Shown: positions 1-8,005 of the stretch, one piece after another | Layout of the letters: each line of letters starts with the position of its first letter | How positions within the stretch are numbered: position 1 is the stretch's first letter | Source of the DNA: AC-32 sp963715575 | GTDB lineage: Bacteria > Actinomycetota > Thermoleophilia > Gaiellales > Gaiellaceae | Reading direction: 5' to 3' | Assembly (NCBI GenBank): GCA_963715575.1 | Contig: OY970250.1 | Coordinates: 2,666,001-2,730,000 of the forward strand | Length of the DNA: 64,000 nt | Program-made: the position numbers and the translations under genes | Notes under the pieces: model-generated | The model's input: only the letters and a program-made list of their open reading frames with translations | Databases searched by the model: none | Told to the model about the DNA's origin: nothing

Positions 1-734
1 AGGTCGCCCGCGAAGTCGAGCAGGAAGGCCTCGATCCGCCGCTCGCCGCCGCCGTAGTGCGGGTTCGTGCCGATCGAGATCGCGGCGCGATGGCCGTCCG
101 TGGACCCCGCGTAGATCCCGTAACCCGGCACGAGCACGCCCGGCTCGGGCCGCAGGTTCGCGGTCGGGAAGCCGAGCGTGCCGCCGCGCGCGTCCCCGGC
201 CACCACGGTTCCCGCGAGCTCCGGCGGGCGCCCGAGCAGCTTCGCCGCCCGAACGACCTCGCCGGCCCGGAGCAGGTCGCGGATTCGCGTCGAGGAGGCG
301 CCATCGACGAGCGGCACTGGCCTGACGTCGAAGCCGAGGCGCTCGAGCAGCGCGAGATCGCCCGTGCGGCCGCGGCCGAAGCGGAAGTTCGAGCCGGCAA
401 CGACCACCTCGGTACCGAGAGGCCGCAGGACGCGCTCCGCGAACGCCTCGGGCGACAGCTGGGCCAGCTCGAGGTCGAAGTCGACCACGAGCGCCTCCTC
501 GACCCCGGCCTCGGCCAACAGCTCGAGCCGTCGCTCGAGCGGCACCAGCAGCTCGACGCCGTAGCCGAGAGCTATGCGCGGGTGCGGGTCGAAGGTGACC
601 ACCGTCGGCGCCCGCCCGGCGGCGAGCGCGGCGTCGAGCACCCGCCGGTGGCCCAGGTGCACGCCGTCGAAGGTGCCGAGCGCGACCGCGCGCGGCTTCG
701 ACTCCAGCTCGCCAGCCTGCCTGGCGACGTTCAC
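1..734 (-). CDS. ribF: Bifunctional riboflavin kinase/FAD synthetase RibF (3' end outside window)
   Basis: Converts riboflavin to FMN and FMN to FAD in the cytoplasm. The N-terminal FAD-synthetase domain shows GTFDGVHLGH (residues 20-29) and, further on, the STRIRD signature. The riboflavin-kinase domain follows with its GFPTANL motif, and the reading frame runs off the left edge. The GTG start is chosen because it overlaps the truB stop in a GTGA, giving translational coupling as the last gene seen in the rimP-nusA-infB operon. The truB-ribF order is common in bacteria. Identification is firm; the C-terminus cannot be seen. Confidence 0.93.
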   Translation of the reverse strand, partial: MNVARQAGELESKPRAVALGTFDGVHLGHRRVLDAALAAGRAPTVVTFDPHPRIALGYGVELLVPLERRLELLAEAGVEEALVVDFDLELAQLSPEAFAERVLRPLGTEVVVAGSNFRFGRGRTGDLALLERLGFDVRPVPLVDGASSTRIRDLLRAGEVVRAAKLLGRPPELAGTVVAGDARGGTLGFPTANLRPEPGVLVPGYGIYAGSTDGHRAAISIGTNPHYGGGERRIEAFLLDFAGD

Positions 735-1378
735 AGCCGCGCCAGCGCCGCCTCGGCGGTGAGCAGGCGCTCCGGGTCGGCCTCCTCGACCCCGAACGGG
801 CCCACCTCGGTCCGCCGCAGCGTCCTGCAATGGCCTCCGAGCGCCGTCGCGATCGCGCGCACATAGGTCCCGGAGCTGACGCGCAGGTCGAGCCGGGCCA
901 GGCCGTCGCCGTAGGAGACGAGGTCGAGCGCGTCCACGCGCGAGCGGCGCACGGGCATCTCGACCGCGACGCCCTGGCGGTGCAGCTTGTAGGCGCGCTC
1001 GCCGCCCACCTTCACCGCCGAGGCCGTAGGGATCGGCAGCTCGATCTCGCCGCGCAGCGCCTGCAGCAGCGCCTCGAGGTCGTCCGGCGGATCGTGGCGT
1101 TCCAGCACCGAGCCCTCACGGTCGCCGGTGTCGGTCACAGCCGTCAAGTCGACGTCGGTCAGGTAGCGCTTGTCGAGCCCGACGAAGCGCGGAGCCAGCT
1201 TGGTCGCCGACCCCGAGAGCACGAGCAGCAGCCCCGTCGCGAACGGGTCGAGCGTGCCCGCGTGGCCGGTGCGCGCGCCGGTCCGCCGGCGCGCATCCGC
1301 GACCACCGCGAAGGACGAAGGCCCCTCCGGCTTGTCGATCAGGAAGAGCCCGCTCGGGTCAAGCGCCCGCGGCGGCAC
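731..1378 (-). CDS. truB: tRNA pseudouridine(55) synthase TruB
   Basis: Makes pseudouridine 55 in the T-loop of tRNAs. The catalytic aspartate lies in GHAGTLDPFATG (Asp44 from the chosen start), preceded by the family opening LFLIDKPEGPSS. The predicted 215-aa protein is short for the family, ending soon after the catalytic fold with only a small C-terminal part. The open frame extends upstream into nrnA, but that extension is arginine/serine-rich shadow sequence, so the GTG at 1378 was chosen; it overlaps the nrnA stop by 20 bases. Part of the translation operon. Confidence 0.92.
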   Translation of the reverse strand: MPPRALDPSGLFLIDKPEGPSSFAVVADARRRTGARTGHAGTLDPFATGLLLVLSGSATKLAPRFVGLDKRYLTDVDLTAVTDTGDREGSVLERHDPPDDLEALLQALRGEIELPIPTASAVKVGGERAYKLHRQGVAVEMPVRRSRVDALDLVSYGDGLARLDLRVSSGTYVRAIATALGGHCRTLRRTEVGPFGVEEADPERLLTAEAALARL

Positions 1379-2363
1379 GAAACTCGCGGTGGATGAACTC
1401 GGTGATCTCCTCGACCGAGGCGTCGCTCGAGAAGCCGGCGGCCTGCCGGTGCCCCCCGCCGTCCGACTTGCGTGCGATCGCGGAGACGTCGAGCTCGTCG
1501 TTCGAGGCACGCAGGCTCACGCGCCGGGGCGGCCCCTCGCGGCGCGGCGGCTCGCGGATCAGGGCCGCCATCTCGGCGCCCTCGACCGCCCGCAGGTAGT
1601 CGATGATCCCCTCCGAGTACGCCTCTGCGACGTTCAGCTCGGTGAAGTCGCTGCGCAGCAGGTACGAGACCACGAGCCGCCCGCCCTCGTACACCTGCGC
1701 GCGGTCGAGCGCCCGTCCGAGCAGCTTCAGCTTGGCGAACTCGATCGACTCGTAGACGCCCTGGAAGACCCGGTGGACGTCGGCGCCCGCGTCTACCAGC
1801 TCCGCCGCCAGCCGCAGTGCCTTCGGGGTCGTGTTCGTGTACTGGAAGCGGCCCGTGTCGGTGACAACGGCGATGTAGAGCGCCTCTGCGATCTCCGGTG
1901 TCAGCTCGACGCCGAGCTCGGCGAGCACGTCGCGCAGCACCTCACCGGTCGAAGAGGCGTCGCCGACGACGAGGTTGACGTCGCCGAAGCGTGAGTTGTC
2001 GTGGTGGTGGTCGATGTCGAGCGTCAGCGGCGCGTGCTCGAGCAGCGTCAGGTCCGGGCCGATGCGGCTCTCGTTCGCGCAGTCGAGCGCCACGAGCACG
2101 CGCCCGGCCGCGTCCGGCGGCGGCTCGCGCACGATCCCGCTCAGCTCCATGAAGCCGTACTCCTTCGGCAGCGGCGCGTCGCCGTAGAGGTACATCACGC
2201 TGTCCTTGCCCAGCTGGTCGAGCGCGAGCTTGGTCGCGAGCAGGGAGCCGAGAGCGTCGCCGTCCGGGTTCTCGTGGGTGACGAGAAGAAAGCGGTCGTT
2301 CGAGCGAAGCGCGTCCGCGACCGCCTGCAGGTCACTCGTGGTCTGCGTCTGGGGCGAGCTCAT
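1359..2363 (-). CDS. nrnA: DHH/DHHA1 phosphoesterase NrnA (nanoRNase/pAp phosphatase type)
   Basis: A 334-aa two-domain DHH protein. The catalytic DHH domain shows HENPDGDALGS near residue 30, DCAN near residue 95, DHHHDN near residue 118 and VVTDTGRFQY near residue 165, all metal-binding motifs of the family. The DHHA1 substrate domain ends with GGGHRQAAGF. Family members degrade 2-5 nt RNAs and dephosphorylate pAp. It sits between rbfA and truB, the usual position in actinobacteria and firmicutes, overlapping rbfA by 32 bases. Exact substrate preference cannot be read from sequence. Confidence 0.92.
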   Translation of the reverse strand: MSSPQTQTTSDLQAVADALRSNDRFLLVTHENPDGDALGSLLATKLALDQLGKDSVMYLYGDAPLPKEYGFMELSGIVREPPPDAAGRVLVALDCANESRIGPDLTLLEHAPLTLDIDHHHDNSRFGDVNLVVGDASSTGEVLRDVLAELGVELTPEIAEALYIAVVTDTGRFQYTNTTPKALRLAAELVDAGADVHRVFQGVYESIEFAKLKLLGRALDRAQVYEGGRLVVSYLLRSDFTELNVAEAYSEGIIDYLRAVEGAEMAALIREPPRREGPPRRVSLRASNDELDVSAIARKSDGGGHRQAAGFSSDASVEEITEFIHREFRAAAGA

Positions 2364-2682
2364 CGATCAGTTGGGTCATGCGGACCCCGCGCTCGACCGT
2401 CGGATCGTATTCGAAGGCCAGCTGGGGAGTCCGCTTCAGTCGCAGCTCGCTCGCCACGCGCGCCTGCAGGACGCCGTGCGCCGCGGCGAGCCCGTCGAGC
2501 GTCTTCGTGCGCTTGGCTTCGGAGCCGAGCACGCTGACGTAGACACGCGCGTGCCTGAGATCCGGCGAGGTCTCGACACCGGTGACGGTGACGAACCCGA
2601 TCCGGGGGTCCTTCAGCTCGCCCACGGCCTCGGAGACGACCTCGCGGACGGCTTCGTTGACTCGGCGCATCCTGTCCCCCAT
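2332..2682 (-). CDS. rbfA: 30S ribosome-binding factor RbfA
   Basis: A 116-aa single KH-fold protein that helps mature the 16S rRNA 5' end in the 30S subunit. It shows the family pattern RVNEAVREVVSEAV, then DPRIGFVTVTGVETSPDLRHARVYVSVLG and the C-terminal RTPQLAFEYDPTVERG. Two possible ATG starts lie four codons apart; the inner one at 2670 has a purine-rich GGGGGA upstream and may be the true start. Overlaps nrnA downstream. A 218-base gap separates it from ylxP, unusually wide for this operon. Confidence 0.93.
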   Translation of the reverse strand: MGDRMRRVNEAVREVVSEAVGELKDPRIGFVTVTGVETSPDLRHARVYVSVLGSEAKRTKTLDGLAAAHGVLQARVASELRLKRTPQLAFEYDPTVERGVRMTQLIDELAPDADHE

Positions 2683-2740
2683 TCGGGGTATTCAAGCGGT
2701 TCGGCCAACTCGGCGACCTGTTGGGGCGTCCTAGCTGACA

Positions 2741-2917
2741 GTGGCTCTGCGGATCTTCCTCGCGGTCTGGATCACCGTCGTCACCACGGCCGCGGTGACA
2801 AACGCGAGTGCGGACAAGCCGCCGTGCCCCGTGTCGGCGAACGCCCGCCCCAGCTTCACGACGGACGCCACCGGGCGGCGGCACTACGCCTGTGCTCGGG
2901 TCAATCATCCAAGGTGA
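2741..2917 (+). CDS. Possible small secreted peptide, 58 aa, antisense within the translation operon
   Basis: GTG-started frame on the plus strand filling the wide gap between rbfA and ylxP, both minus. The product has a hydrophobic N-terminal segment (about residues 3-18, FLAVWITVV) followed by a small-residue stretch ending in NASA, which looks like a signal peptidase site. The mature part would be about 34 aa with two cysteines (in CPVS and YACA). The 3' end overlaps the ylxP stop region by 17 bases. The ribosome-binding site is weak. No family recognised; a chance frame is possible at this GC content. Confidence 0.4.
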   Translation: MALRIFLAVWITVVTTAAVTNASADKPPCPVSANARPSFTTDATGRRHYACARVNHPR

Positions 2918-3200
2918 CGAGCTCGCGCTCGACGCGGCCGAGCTCGAACGCCTGGCCGGCCAGGTAGCGCTCGGCGCCGGCGAGCAGCTCCTCGACCTCG
3001 CGGTGCTCGCGCGCCACGCACGACAGCGTCAGCCGGGCGCGCTGCCAGAGCTCGTGGTGGTCGACCTCGGCGACCGAGGCGCCGAAGCGGCGCTGCAGCT
3101 GCGCCTTGACCGAGAGCAGCTCCTTGCGCTTGCCCTTCAGCGAGCGGTTCTCGGGGAAGTGCAGCTCGACCGAGAGGATCCCGATCCAGCCTGCGCCCAA
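2901..3200 (-). CDS. ylxP: DUF503 (YlxP-like) protein
   Basis: A 99-aa ferredoxin-like small protein of the DUF503 family, recognised by the opening GILSVELHFPENRSLKGKR and the following segment AEVDHHELWQRARLTLSCVA. The family is nearly always encoded between infB and rbfA, as here. Bacillus YlxP has been linked to ribosome assembly, but the molecular role is not settled. It starts only five bases after the infB stop and is certainly co-transcribed with it. Confidence 0.88.
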   Translation of the reverse strand: MGAGWIGILSVELHFPENRSLKGKRKELLSVKAQLQRRFGASVAEVDHHELWQRARLTLSCVAREHREVEELLAGAERYLAGQAFELGRVERELVTLDD

Positions 3201-3204
3201 CGCG

Positions 3205-5181
3205 CTAGGCGGCAGGCGTCGGTGCCGAGGCCGGCGTGTCGAGGTCGGTGCGCTCGACCTCGCGCGTCTCGTAGATCTCGAGCACGTCGCCTTCCTTGAG
3301 GTCGTTGAAGCCCTCGAGCAGGATGCCGCACTCGAAGCCCTCCTCGACCTCGCGCACGTCGTCTTTGAAGCGCTTCAGCTGCGCGATCTTGGTCTCGTAG
3401 ACGACCGTCCCGTCGCGGACGACGCGCACGTTCGAGTTGCGCCGCACCGTGCCGTTGGTGACGTAGGAACCGGCAATCGTGCCGAGGCGGGAGACGCGGA
3501 AGAGCTGACGCACCTCGACCTCGCCGATCGTCTCTTCGGTGCGGATGGGCTTCAGCATCCCGACGAGCGCCTGCTCGATGTCGTCGGTGAGCTGGTAGAT
3601 GACGCGGTAGGTGCGGATCTCGACGCCCTCACGGTCGGCCAGCTGGCGAGCCTCGGCGTTCGGGCGCACGTTGAAGCCGACGACCATCGCGTTCGAGGCG
3701 GAGGCGAGCATGATGTCGTTCTCGGTGATCCCGCCCACGCCCTGGTGGATCACCGTTACGCGCACCTCGGGGTGCTGGATCTTCGAGAGCTCCGAGATCG
3801 CGGCCTCGACCGATCCGACGACGTCGCCCTTGAGCACGAGGTTCAGGTCCTGGACGGCGCCTTCCTGCAGCGCGTCGAAGAGCGTCTCGAGCGTCACACC
3901 CGACGAGCGTTGCGTGGCGAACTGCTCGCGACGGAGGCGCTCGCCGCGCGTCTGCGCGAAACCGCGCGCGGCGCGCTCGTTCTCGACCACCTTCGCGTAC
4001 TCGCCCGCGGGCGGCGGATGGTCGAAGCCGAGGATCTCGATCGGGTCGCCGGGCGTCGCCTCCTTGACCTTCTCGCCGCGGAAGTTGTAGAGCGCTCGCA
4101 CCTTGCCCCAGGCGTCGCCGGCGACAATCGCGTCGCCGACGCGCAGCGTGCCGCGGTGGACGAGCATCGTCGCGACCGGGCCGCGGCCGACGTCCAGGCG
4201 CGACTCGACGATCGGGCCGGAGGCCTCGGCCGTCGCGTTGGCGGTCAGCTCGAGCTCGGCGTCGGCGACCAGCAGCACCTTCTCGAGCAGGTCGTCGAGG
4301 CCCTCGCCCTGCTTGGCGGAGACGAGGGCGAACTGGGTCGAGCCGCCCCACTCCTCGGGCTGGAGATCCTCGGCCGCGAGCTCGGTGCGCACGCGGTCGA
4401 CGTTCGCGTCCGCGAGGTCGACCTTGTTCACCGCGACGACGATCGGCACCTCGGCGGCGCGCGCGTGCGAGATCGACTCCTTCGTCTGCGGCATCACGCC
4501 GTCGTCGGCGGCCACGACCAGCACTGCGATGTCGGTCACCTTGGCGCCACGGGCGCGCATGGCGGTGAAGGCCTCGTGGCCGGGCGTGTCGAGGAAGGTG
4601 ATCTTCCGGTCGCCGTGAACGACCTGGTAGGCGCCGATGTGCTGCGTGATCCCGCCGGCCTCGGTCTCGACAACCGCGGTCTTGCGGATCGCGTCGAGCA
4701 GGGTCGTCTTGCCGTGGTCGACGTGGCCCATGATCGTGACCACGGGCGGCCGCGCCGTCAGGTCGGCCTCGTCGTCCTCGTAGACCTCGGGCTCGAGCTC
4801 CTCCTCGGCGGCGTGCTTGATGTTGACCTCGCGCCCGACCTCGGTCCCGATCAGCTGGACCTCCTCGTCGGCGAGCGACTGGGTGACGGTCTTCGGGGCT
4901 CCGAGGCCCATCAGGATCGTGATCAGCTTCGGCACCGGCACGCCGAGCGCCTGGGAGAGATCCTTGACGGTGACGCCGGACTCGACGGTCACCGGCCCGG
5001 TCTGCGGTGCGACCGGGGTCTTCTCCTTCGGCTTCTGCTCCTGCTGGTCGCGGCGCTGCCGGCCGTCCTGGCGCGGACGCGCGGCACCGGTGTCGATCAC
5101 GACCCGGCGCTTGCGGCGGCCCGCCGGAGCGCCCTGGCGGGGCCGGATCGGGCGGTTGGGCCTGTTCGGTCGGTCAGCCAT
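3205..5181 (-). CDS. infB: Translation initiation factor IF-2
   Basis: GTPase that brings fMet-tRNA to the 30S subunit and promotes subunit joining. The N-terminal region carries an arginine-rich segment (RPRQGAPAGRRKRR, residues 13-26) and the IF2-N fold. The G domain follows: GHVDHGKT (G1), DTPGHEAF (G3), NKVDL (G4) and SAKQGEG (G5). Domains II-IV end with EGFECGI and EGDVLEIYE. At 658 aa it is a short IF-2 with a reduced N-terminal region compared with mycobacterial forms near 900 aa. It lies six bases after ylxR in the nusA operon. Confidence 0.97.
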   Translation of the reverse strand: MADRPNRPNRPIRPRQGAPAGRRKRRVVIDTGAARPRQDGRQRRDQQEQKPKEKTPVAPQTGPVTVESGVTVKDLSQALGVPVPKLITILMGLGAPKTVTQSLADEEVQLIGTEVGREVNIKHAAEEELEPEVYEDDEADLTARPPVVTIMGHVDHGKTTLLDAIRKTAVVETEAGGITQHIGAYQVVHGDRKITFLDTPGHEAFTAMRARGAKVTDIAVLVVAADDGVMPQTKESISHARAAEVPIVVAVNKVDLADANVDRVRTELAAEDLQPEEWGGSTQFALVSAKQGEGLDDLLEKVLLVADAELELTANATAEASGPIVESRLDVGRGPVATMLVHRGTLRVGDAIVAGDAWGKVRALYNFRGEKVKEATPGDPIEILGFDHPPPAGEYAKVVENERAARGFAQTRGERLRREQFATQRSSGVTLETLFDALQEGAVQDLNLVLKGDVVGSVEAAISELSKIQHPEVRVTVIHQGVGGITENDIMLASASNAMVVGFNVRPNAEARQLADREGVEIRTYRVIYQLTDDIEQALVGMLKPIRTEETIGEVEVRQLFRVSRLGTIAGSYVTNGTVRRNSNVRVVRDGTVVYETKIAQLKRFKDDVREVEEGFECGILLEGFNDLKEGDVLEIYETREVERTDLDTPASAPTPAA

Positions 5182-5187
5182 TCGCGC

Positions 5188-5424
5188 TCAAGTGTAGAGC
5201 CGTGCGAGCTCCGGATCGACCCGCACGGTCGCTCGCAGGGCTCGGTTGAAGGCGTGCCGTTCCCGCGCTCGCTCGAAGCAGGCCAGGCGCCGGCACGTGT
5301 AGACGCCGCGCCCCGGTCCCCGCGGCGAATGCATCAGGGCCCCGTCGGACGCGACGAAGCGCAACAGCTCGGCCTGCGGAGCCTTGCGGCCGCAGCCCGC
5401 GCACGTCCTGACCGGCGTGCTCAC
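5188..5424 (-). CDS. ylxR: YlxR/RnpM family RNA-binding protein (DUF448)
   Basis: A 78-aa protein with the family signature TCAGCGRKAPQAELLRFV, then GRGVYTCRRLACFERA. It always lies between nusA and infB, as here, overlapping the nusA stop by four bases (ATGA-type). Family members bind RNA, and the Bacillus homologue interacts with RNase P (hence RnpM). The CxxC pair near the N-terminus and the second cysteine pair may support the fold. Confidence 0.92.
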   Translation of the reverse strand: MSTPVRTCAGCGRKAPQAELLRFVASDGALMHSPRGPGRGVYTCRRLACFERARERHAFNRALRATVRVDPELARLYT

Positions 5425-6857
5425 GCAGCAGGCTCGGACTCCTCGGCGGGCGCCTCCGGTTCCTCCGCCGCTGGCTCCTCGACGCTGTCGGGGCCGATGC
5501 TCTCGGCCTCCGGCTCGGCGAGCTCGGCCGCGGCCTCGAGCTCAGGCTCCGACTCGGCCACGACCGGCTCCTCGTCCTCCTCGACCTCGGGGCGAAGCGC
5601 AAGCTCCTGGTGGGCGGGCACGCCGCAGTAGCGCGAGCCCGGCAGGGCCGCGTTCGGGCAGCGTTTGCCGCTCGAGAGCACCGCCGCGCAGCGACCGGTG
5701 AACTCCGTGTCGCCCTCGTCACCGTCGCCGGCGAAGGCGGCCTCCGCCTCCTCGGTGGCGAACTCGGTGTCGGACTTGATGTCGACCTTCCAGCCGGTCA
5801 GGCGCGCGGCGAGGCGGGCGTTCATGCCCTCCTTGCCGATCGCGAGGGCGAGCTGGTCGTCCGGTGTGACCACCGTCGCCTCCTTGGCCTCGTCGTCGAG
5901 GTAGACCTCGCGGACGCGGGCCGGGGAGAGCGCCTTGGCGACGAAGCGGGCGGGCTCCGGGTTCCACGGGATGATGTCGATCTTCTCGCCGCGCAGCTCG
6001 GAGACCACCATGCGCACGCGCGAGCCGCGAGGCCCGACGCACGCGCCGACCGGGTCGACGCCCTGGGCGTGCGACTCGACGGCGATCTTCGAGCGGTAGC
6101 CCGGCTCGCGCGCGACCGCGCGGATCTCGACGAGGCCGTCGGCGATCTCCGGCACCTCGAGCTCGAACAGCGTCCGGATCAGCTCCGGGTCGCGGCGCGA
6201 GAGGATCACCTGCGGGCCCTTGGTGCCGCTACGGACCTCGGTGATCACGGCCTTGATGCGCGAGCCCTGCTCGTAGCGCTCGCCGTCGACCTGCTCGGAG
6301 CGCGGCAGCAGAGCCTCGACCTTGCCGAGGTCGACCAGCACGTTGTTGCGGTCGCCCGCCTGCTGGACGATCCCGGTCACGACCTCGGTCACGCGGTCGA
6401 CGTACTCGTCGTACATGATCTGGCGCTCGGCCTCGCGGATCCGCTGCGTGATCACCTGCTTCGCCGTCTGCGCGGCGATGCGGCCGAAGTTCTCGGGCGT
6501 GACGTCGGCCCGCTTGACCTGATTCTCGGGCACCTCCGACCAGTCGATGTCGAGGTCCTCGTCGGTGACGAGCACGTGCGAGCGCTCGCCGTTCTCGGCC
6601 TCGGCGGCCTCAAGCTCGGTGAGCACGCGCTCGCGGGCCTCCTCGAGCAGCCGCTCCTCGATGTCCGGCGGGAGCTCGATCGAGAAGACGCGGAAGTCGC
6701 CCTCGCCGTCGAGCTCGACCACAGCGTGGCGCGACGCGCCCGGCGTCTTCTTGTACGCCGCCAGCAGCGCGTCCTCGAGCGCCGCGATCAGCGTGTCGCC
6801 TTCGATCCCCCTGTCTCGTTCGAGCTCGTGGACGAGCTCGATGATCTCCCTGGTCAT
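5421..6857 (-). CDS. nusA: Transcription termination/antitermination factor NusA with C-terminal zinc-knuckle-like extension
   Basis: Binds RNA polymerase and modulates pausing, termination and antitermination. The N-terminal domain (residues 1-125), S1 domain (about 150-220) and two KH domains (about 230-370, with GACVGPRGSRVRMV and AIGKEGMNARLA) are in order. After the KH region comes an unusual tail: Cys390-x9-Cys400-x10-Cys411-x4-His416 in an SGKRCPN...GSRYCG context, resembling small zinc knuckles, followed by about 60 very acidic residues. Most NusA proteins end at the KH2 domain or carry acidic repeats instead. Coupled to ylxR downstream; rimP overlaps its start by four bases. Confidence 0.97.
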   Translation of the reverse strand: MTREIIELVHELERDRGIEGDTLIAALEDALLAAYKKTPGASRHAVVELDGEGDFRVFSIELPPDIEERLLEEARERVLTELEAAEAENGERSHVLVTDEDLDIDWSEVPENQVKRADVTPENFGRIAAQTAKQVITQRIREAERQIMYDEYVDRVTEVVTGIVQQAGDRNNVLVDLGKVEALLPRSEQVDGERYEQGSRIKAVITEVRSGTKGPQVILSRRDPELIRTLFELEVPEIADGLVEIRAVAREPGYRSKIAVESHAQGVDPVGACVGPRGSRVRMVVSELRGEKIDIIPWNPEPARFVAKALSPARVREVYLDDEAKEATVVTPDDQLALAIGKEGMNARLAARLTGWKVDIKSDTEFATEEAEAAFAGDGDEGDTEFTGRCAAVLSSGKRCPNAALPGSRYCGVPAHQELALRPEVEEDEEPVVAESEPELEAAAELAEPEAESIGPDSVEEPAAEEPEAPAEESEPAA

Positions 6858-7285
6858 GCCGTCTCCTCGATCAGGTTGCCACGCACGATCTGGTCGTACG
6901 GGATGTCGAATTCCTCGCCTTCGGCCGCGACGGTGACGCGGTCGGCGTCGGCGCGCTTGACCTCGCCGCGCAGCTTGCGGCCGTCGGTCTTCAGCTTCAC
7001 CTGCCGGCCGAGCGCGCGCTGGAAGTGCTCCGGCTTGCGCAGCGGCCGCTCCGGCCCTGGCGAGGAGACGTCGACGCCGTACTCGCGCAGGTAGTCGGAG
7101 AGCACGCGGGTGACGCGCTCGCAGAGGGCGATGTCGACGGGCTCGCCGGCGCGGTCGACGTAGACCGACATCCGCTCCGGGCCGGTCAGCTCGACCGCGA
7201 GCACCTCGACGCCCGGCAGGGCCTGTTCGACCTTGCCGCTGATCTCCCGCTCCAGTGTCCGCTCCCTGTCGTGCACGCTGGCCAT
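6854..7285 (-). CDS. rimP: Ribosome maturation factor RimP
   Basis: 143-aa protein needed for late 30S subunit maturation. The N-terminal alpha/beta domain (SGKVEQALPGVEVLAVELTG) and C-terminal SH3-like domain (GRQVKLKTDGRKLRGEV) are both visible, with YGVDVSSPGPERPL at the join. The ATG at 7285 was chosen because GAGGAGG lies about eight bases upstream; the longer open frame is leader sequence containing a hairpin. First gene of the nine-gene operon reaching at least to ribF. Confidence 0.93.
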   Translation of the reverse strand: MASVHDRERTLEREISGKVEQALPGVEVLAVELTGPERMSVYVDRAGEPVDIALCERVTRVLSDYLREYGVDVSSPGPERPLRKPEHFQRALGRQVKLKTDGRKLRGEVKRADADRVTVAAEGEEFDIPYDQIVRGNLIEETA

Positions 7286-7302
7286 CCCTAGTGCCTCCTC
7301 AC

Positions 7303-7346
7303 AAAAAATGGGCGCCACGCGCCCATTTCGCCAAGCCGGTGAAATG
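7303..7346 (-). promoter_or_regulatory. Attenuator-like leader of the rimP-nusA-infB operon
   Basis: Read on the minus strand, three segments compete. Segment 1 CATTTC (7341-7346) can pair with GAAATG (7324-7329). The latter overlaps AAATGGGCG (7320-7328), which pairs perfectly with CGCCCATTT (7306-7314) over a 5-nt loop and is followed by six T residues (7303-7308). This is an intrinsic terminator placed directly before the rimP Shine-Dalgarno, with a mutually exclusive upstream stem. The pairing is seen directly; regulation is inferred. Confidence 0.6.
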
Positions 7347-7369
7347 TGGTCTGACCAGGATAGCAACTG

Positions 7370-7414
7370 AAAAAGGGCGTCAGGCCCCGCGCAGGGCGGG
7401 GCCCCGAAAGCCCT
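7370..7414 (-). terminator. Intrinsic terminator of the padR transcription unit
   Basis: On the minus strand an outer stem AGGGC (7410-7414) / GCCCT (7374-7378) encloses a perfect 8-bp inner stem GGCCCCGC / GCGGGGCC (7396-7403 with 7383-7390, 5-nt loop). Five T residues follow (7370-7374). The stem begins inside the stop codon of the 61-aa gene. It separates the padR unit from the rimP operon downstream. Confidence 0.75.
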
Positions 7415-7598
7415 AGAGCGAAGTTGTTCCGGCTGGCGTCTCGCCCGACTTCAGATGCTTGATCACGTCGGCGAGGTCGGCGATCTCCTGCTCGAGGTCG
7501 CGCTGCCGCTCCTCGAGCCGCTGGACCCACTCCTCCCGGTTGGGAAAGCGGCGCCCGCGCCGGCCGAAGCCGCGCCGGTGATGTCGATGTCCGCACAT
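7413..7598 (-). CDS. Small His/Arg-rich coiled-coil protein next to PadR
   Basis: 61-aa protein. The N-terminus is rich in histidine and arginine (CGHRHHRRGFGRRGRR, residues 2-17), and the rest forms a charged helix (WVQRLEERQRDLEQEIADLADVIKHL) with a coiled-coil-like heptad pattern. It starts four bases after the padR stop, so it is co-transcribed with it. Small proteins of this shape often accompany PadR regulators; the Cys/His cluster could bind a metal, but that is inference. No named family recognised. Confidence 0.65.
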   Translation of the reverse strand: MCGHRHHRRGFGRRGRRFPNREEWVQRLEERQRDLEQEIADLADVIKHLKSGETPAGTTSL

Positions 7599-7602
7599 GT
7601 GT

Positions 7603-7998
7603 TCACCTCCTCTCTTCGTAGCGTTCGAGAAAGGTTCCGATCGTCTCCTGCGCTCGCCGCAGCGCCTCGGCCCAGCGGTCGAGCAGGCGGCGACCCTCGT
7701 CGGTGAGCTCGTACGTGCGCTTGGCCGGGCCGGGCAGGTCGGCGCTCCACTCGGAGCTGACCAGCCCCTCCTCCTCCAGCGAGCGCAGCAGCCGGTAGAG
7801 GTTGCCGATGTCCACGCGGCCCTCCACCCCGAGCTCCGGAATGCGCTCGAGCAGCTCGTAGCCGTGCAGCGGGCCCTCGCGCAGGAGGAGCAGCAGTGAC
7901 GGCTCGACGAAGCGCTCGACCCGCGCGTGGACGTGCCAGTGCCCGGGCCGCACGAGCCGGCGGCTGCGGGAGCGTGGATGGCGTCCGCGGCGGGTCAT
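7603..7998 (-). CDS. PadR-family transcriptional regulator
   Basis: 131-aa winged-helix repressor. A basic N-terminal arm of about 25 residues precedes the domain, which shows SLLLLLREGPLHGYELLERI, then NLYRLLRSLEEEGLVSSEW and GPAKRTYELTDEGRRLLDRW, the usual PadR signature. The ATG lies 7 nt after a TATACT -10 box (8006-8011), so its mRNA is probably leaderless. Divergent from a HelD-like helicase gene, which may be its target together with its own gene. Confidence 0.85.
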   Translation of the reverse strand: MTRRGRHPRSRSRRLVRPGHWHVHARVERFVEPSLLLLLREGPLHGYELLERIPELGVEGRVDIGNLYRLLRSLEEEGLVSSEWSADLPGPAKRTYELTDEGRRLLDRWAEALRRAQETIGTFLERYEERR

Positions 7999-8005
7999 CG
8001 CGAGT

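Noticed and set aside
3106..5631. Long plus-strand open frame (about 840 codons) opposite infB
   Set aside because: It mirrors infB, is rich in Arg/Asp/Leu repeats from GC-skewed antisense reading, and has no family motif.
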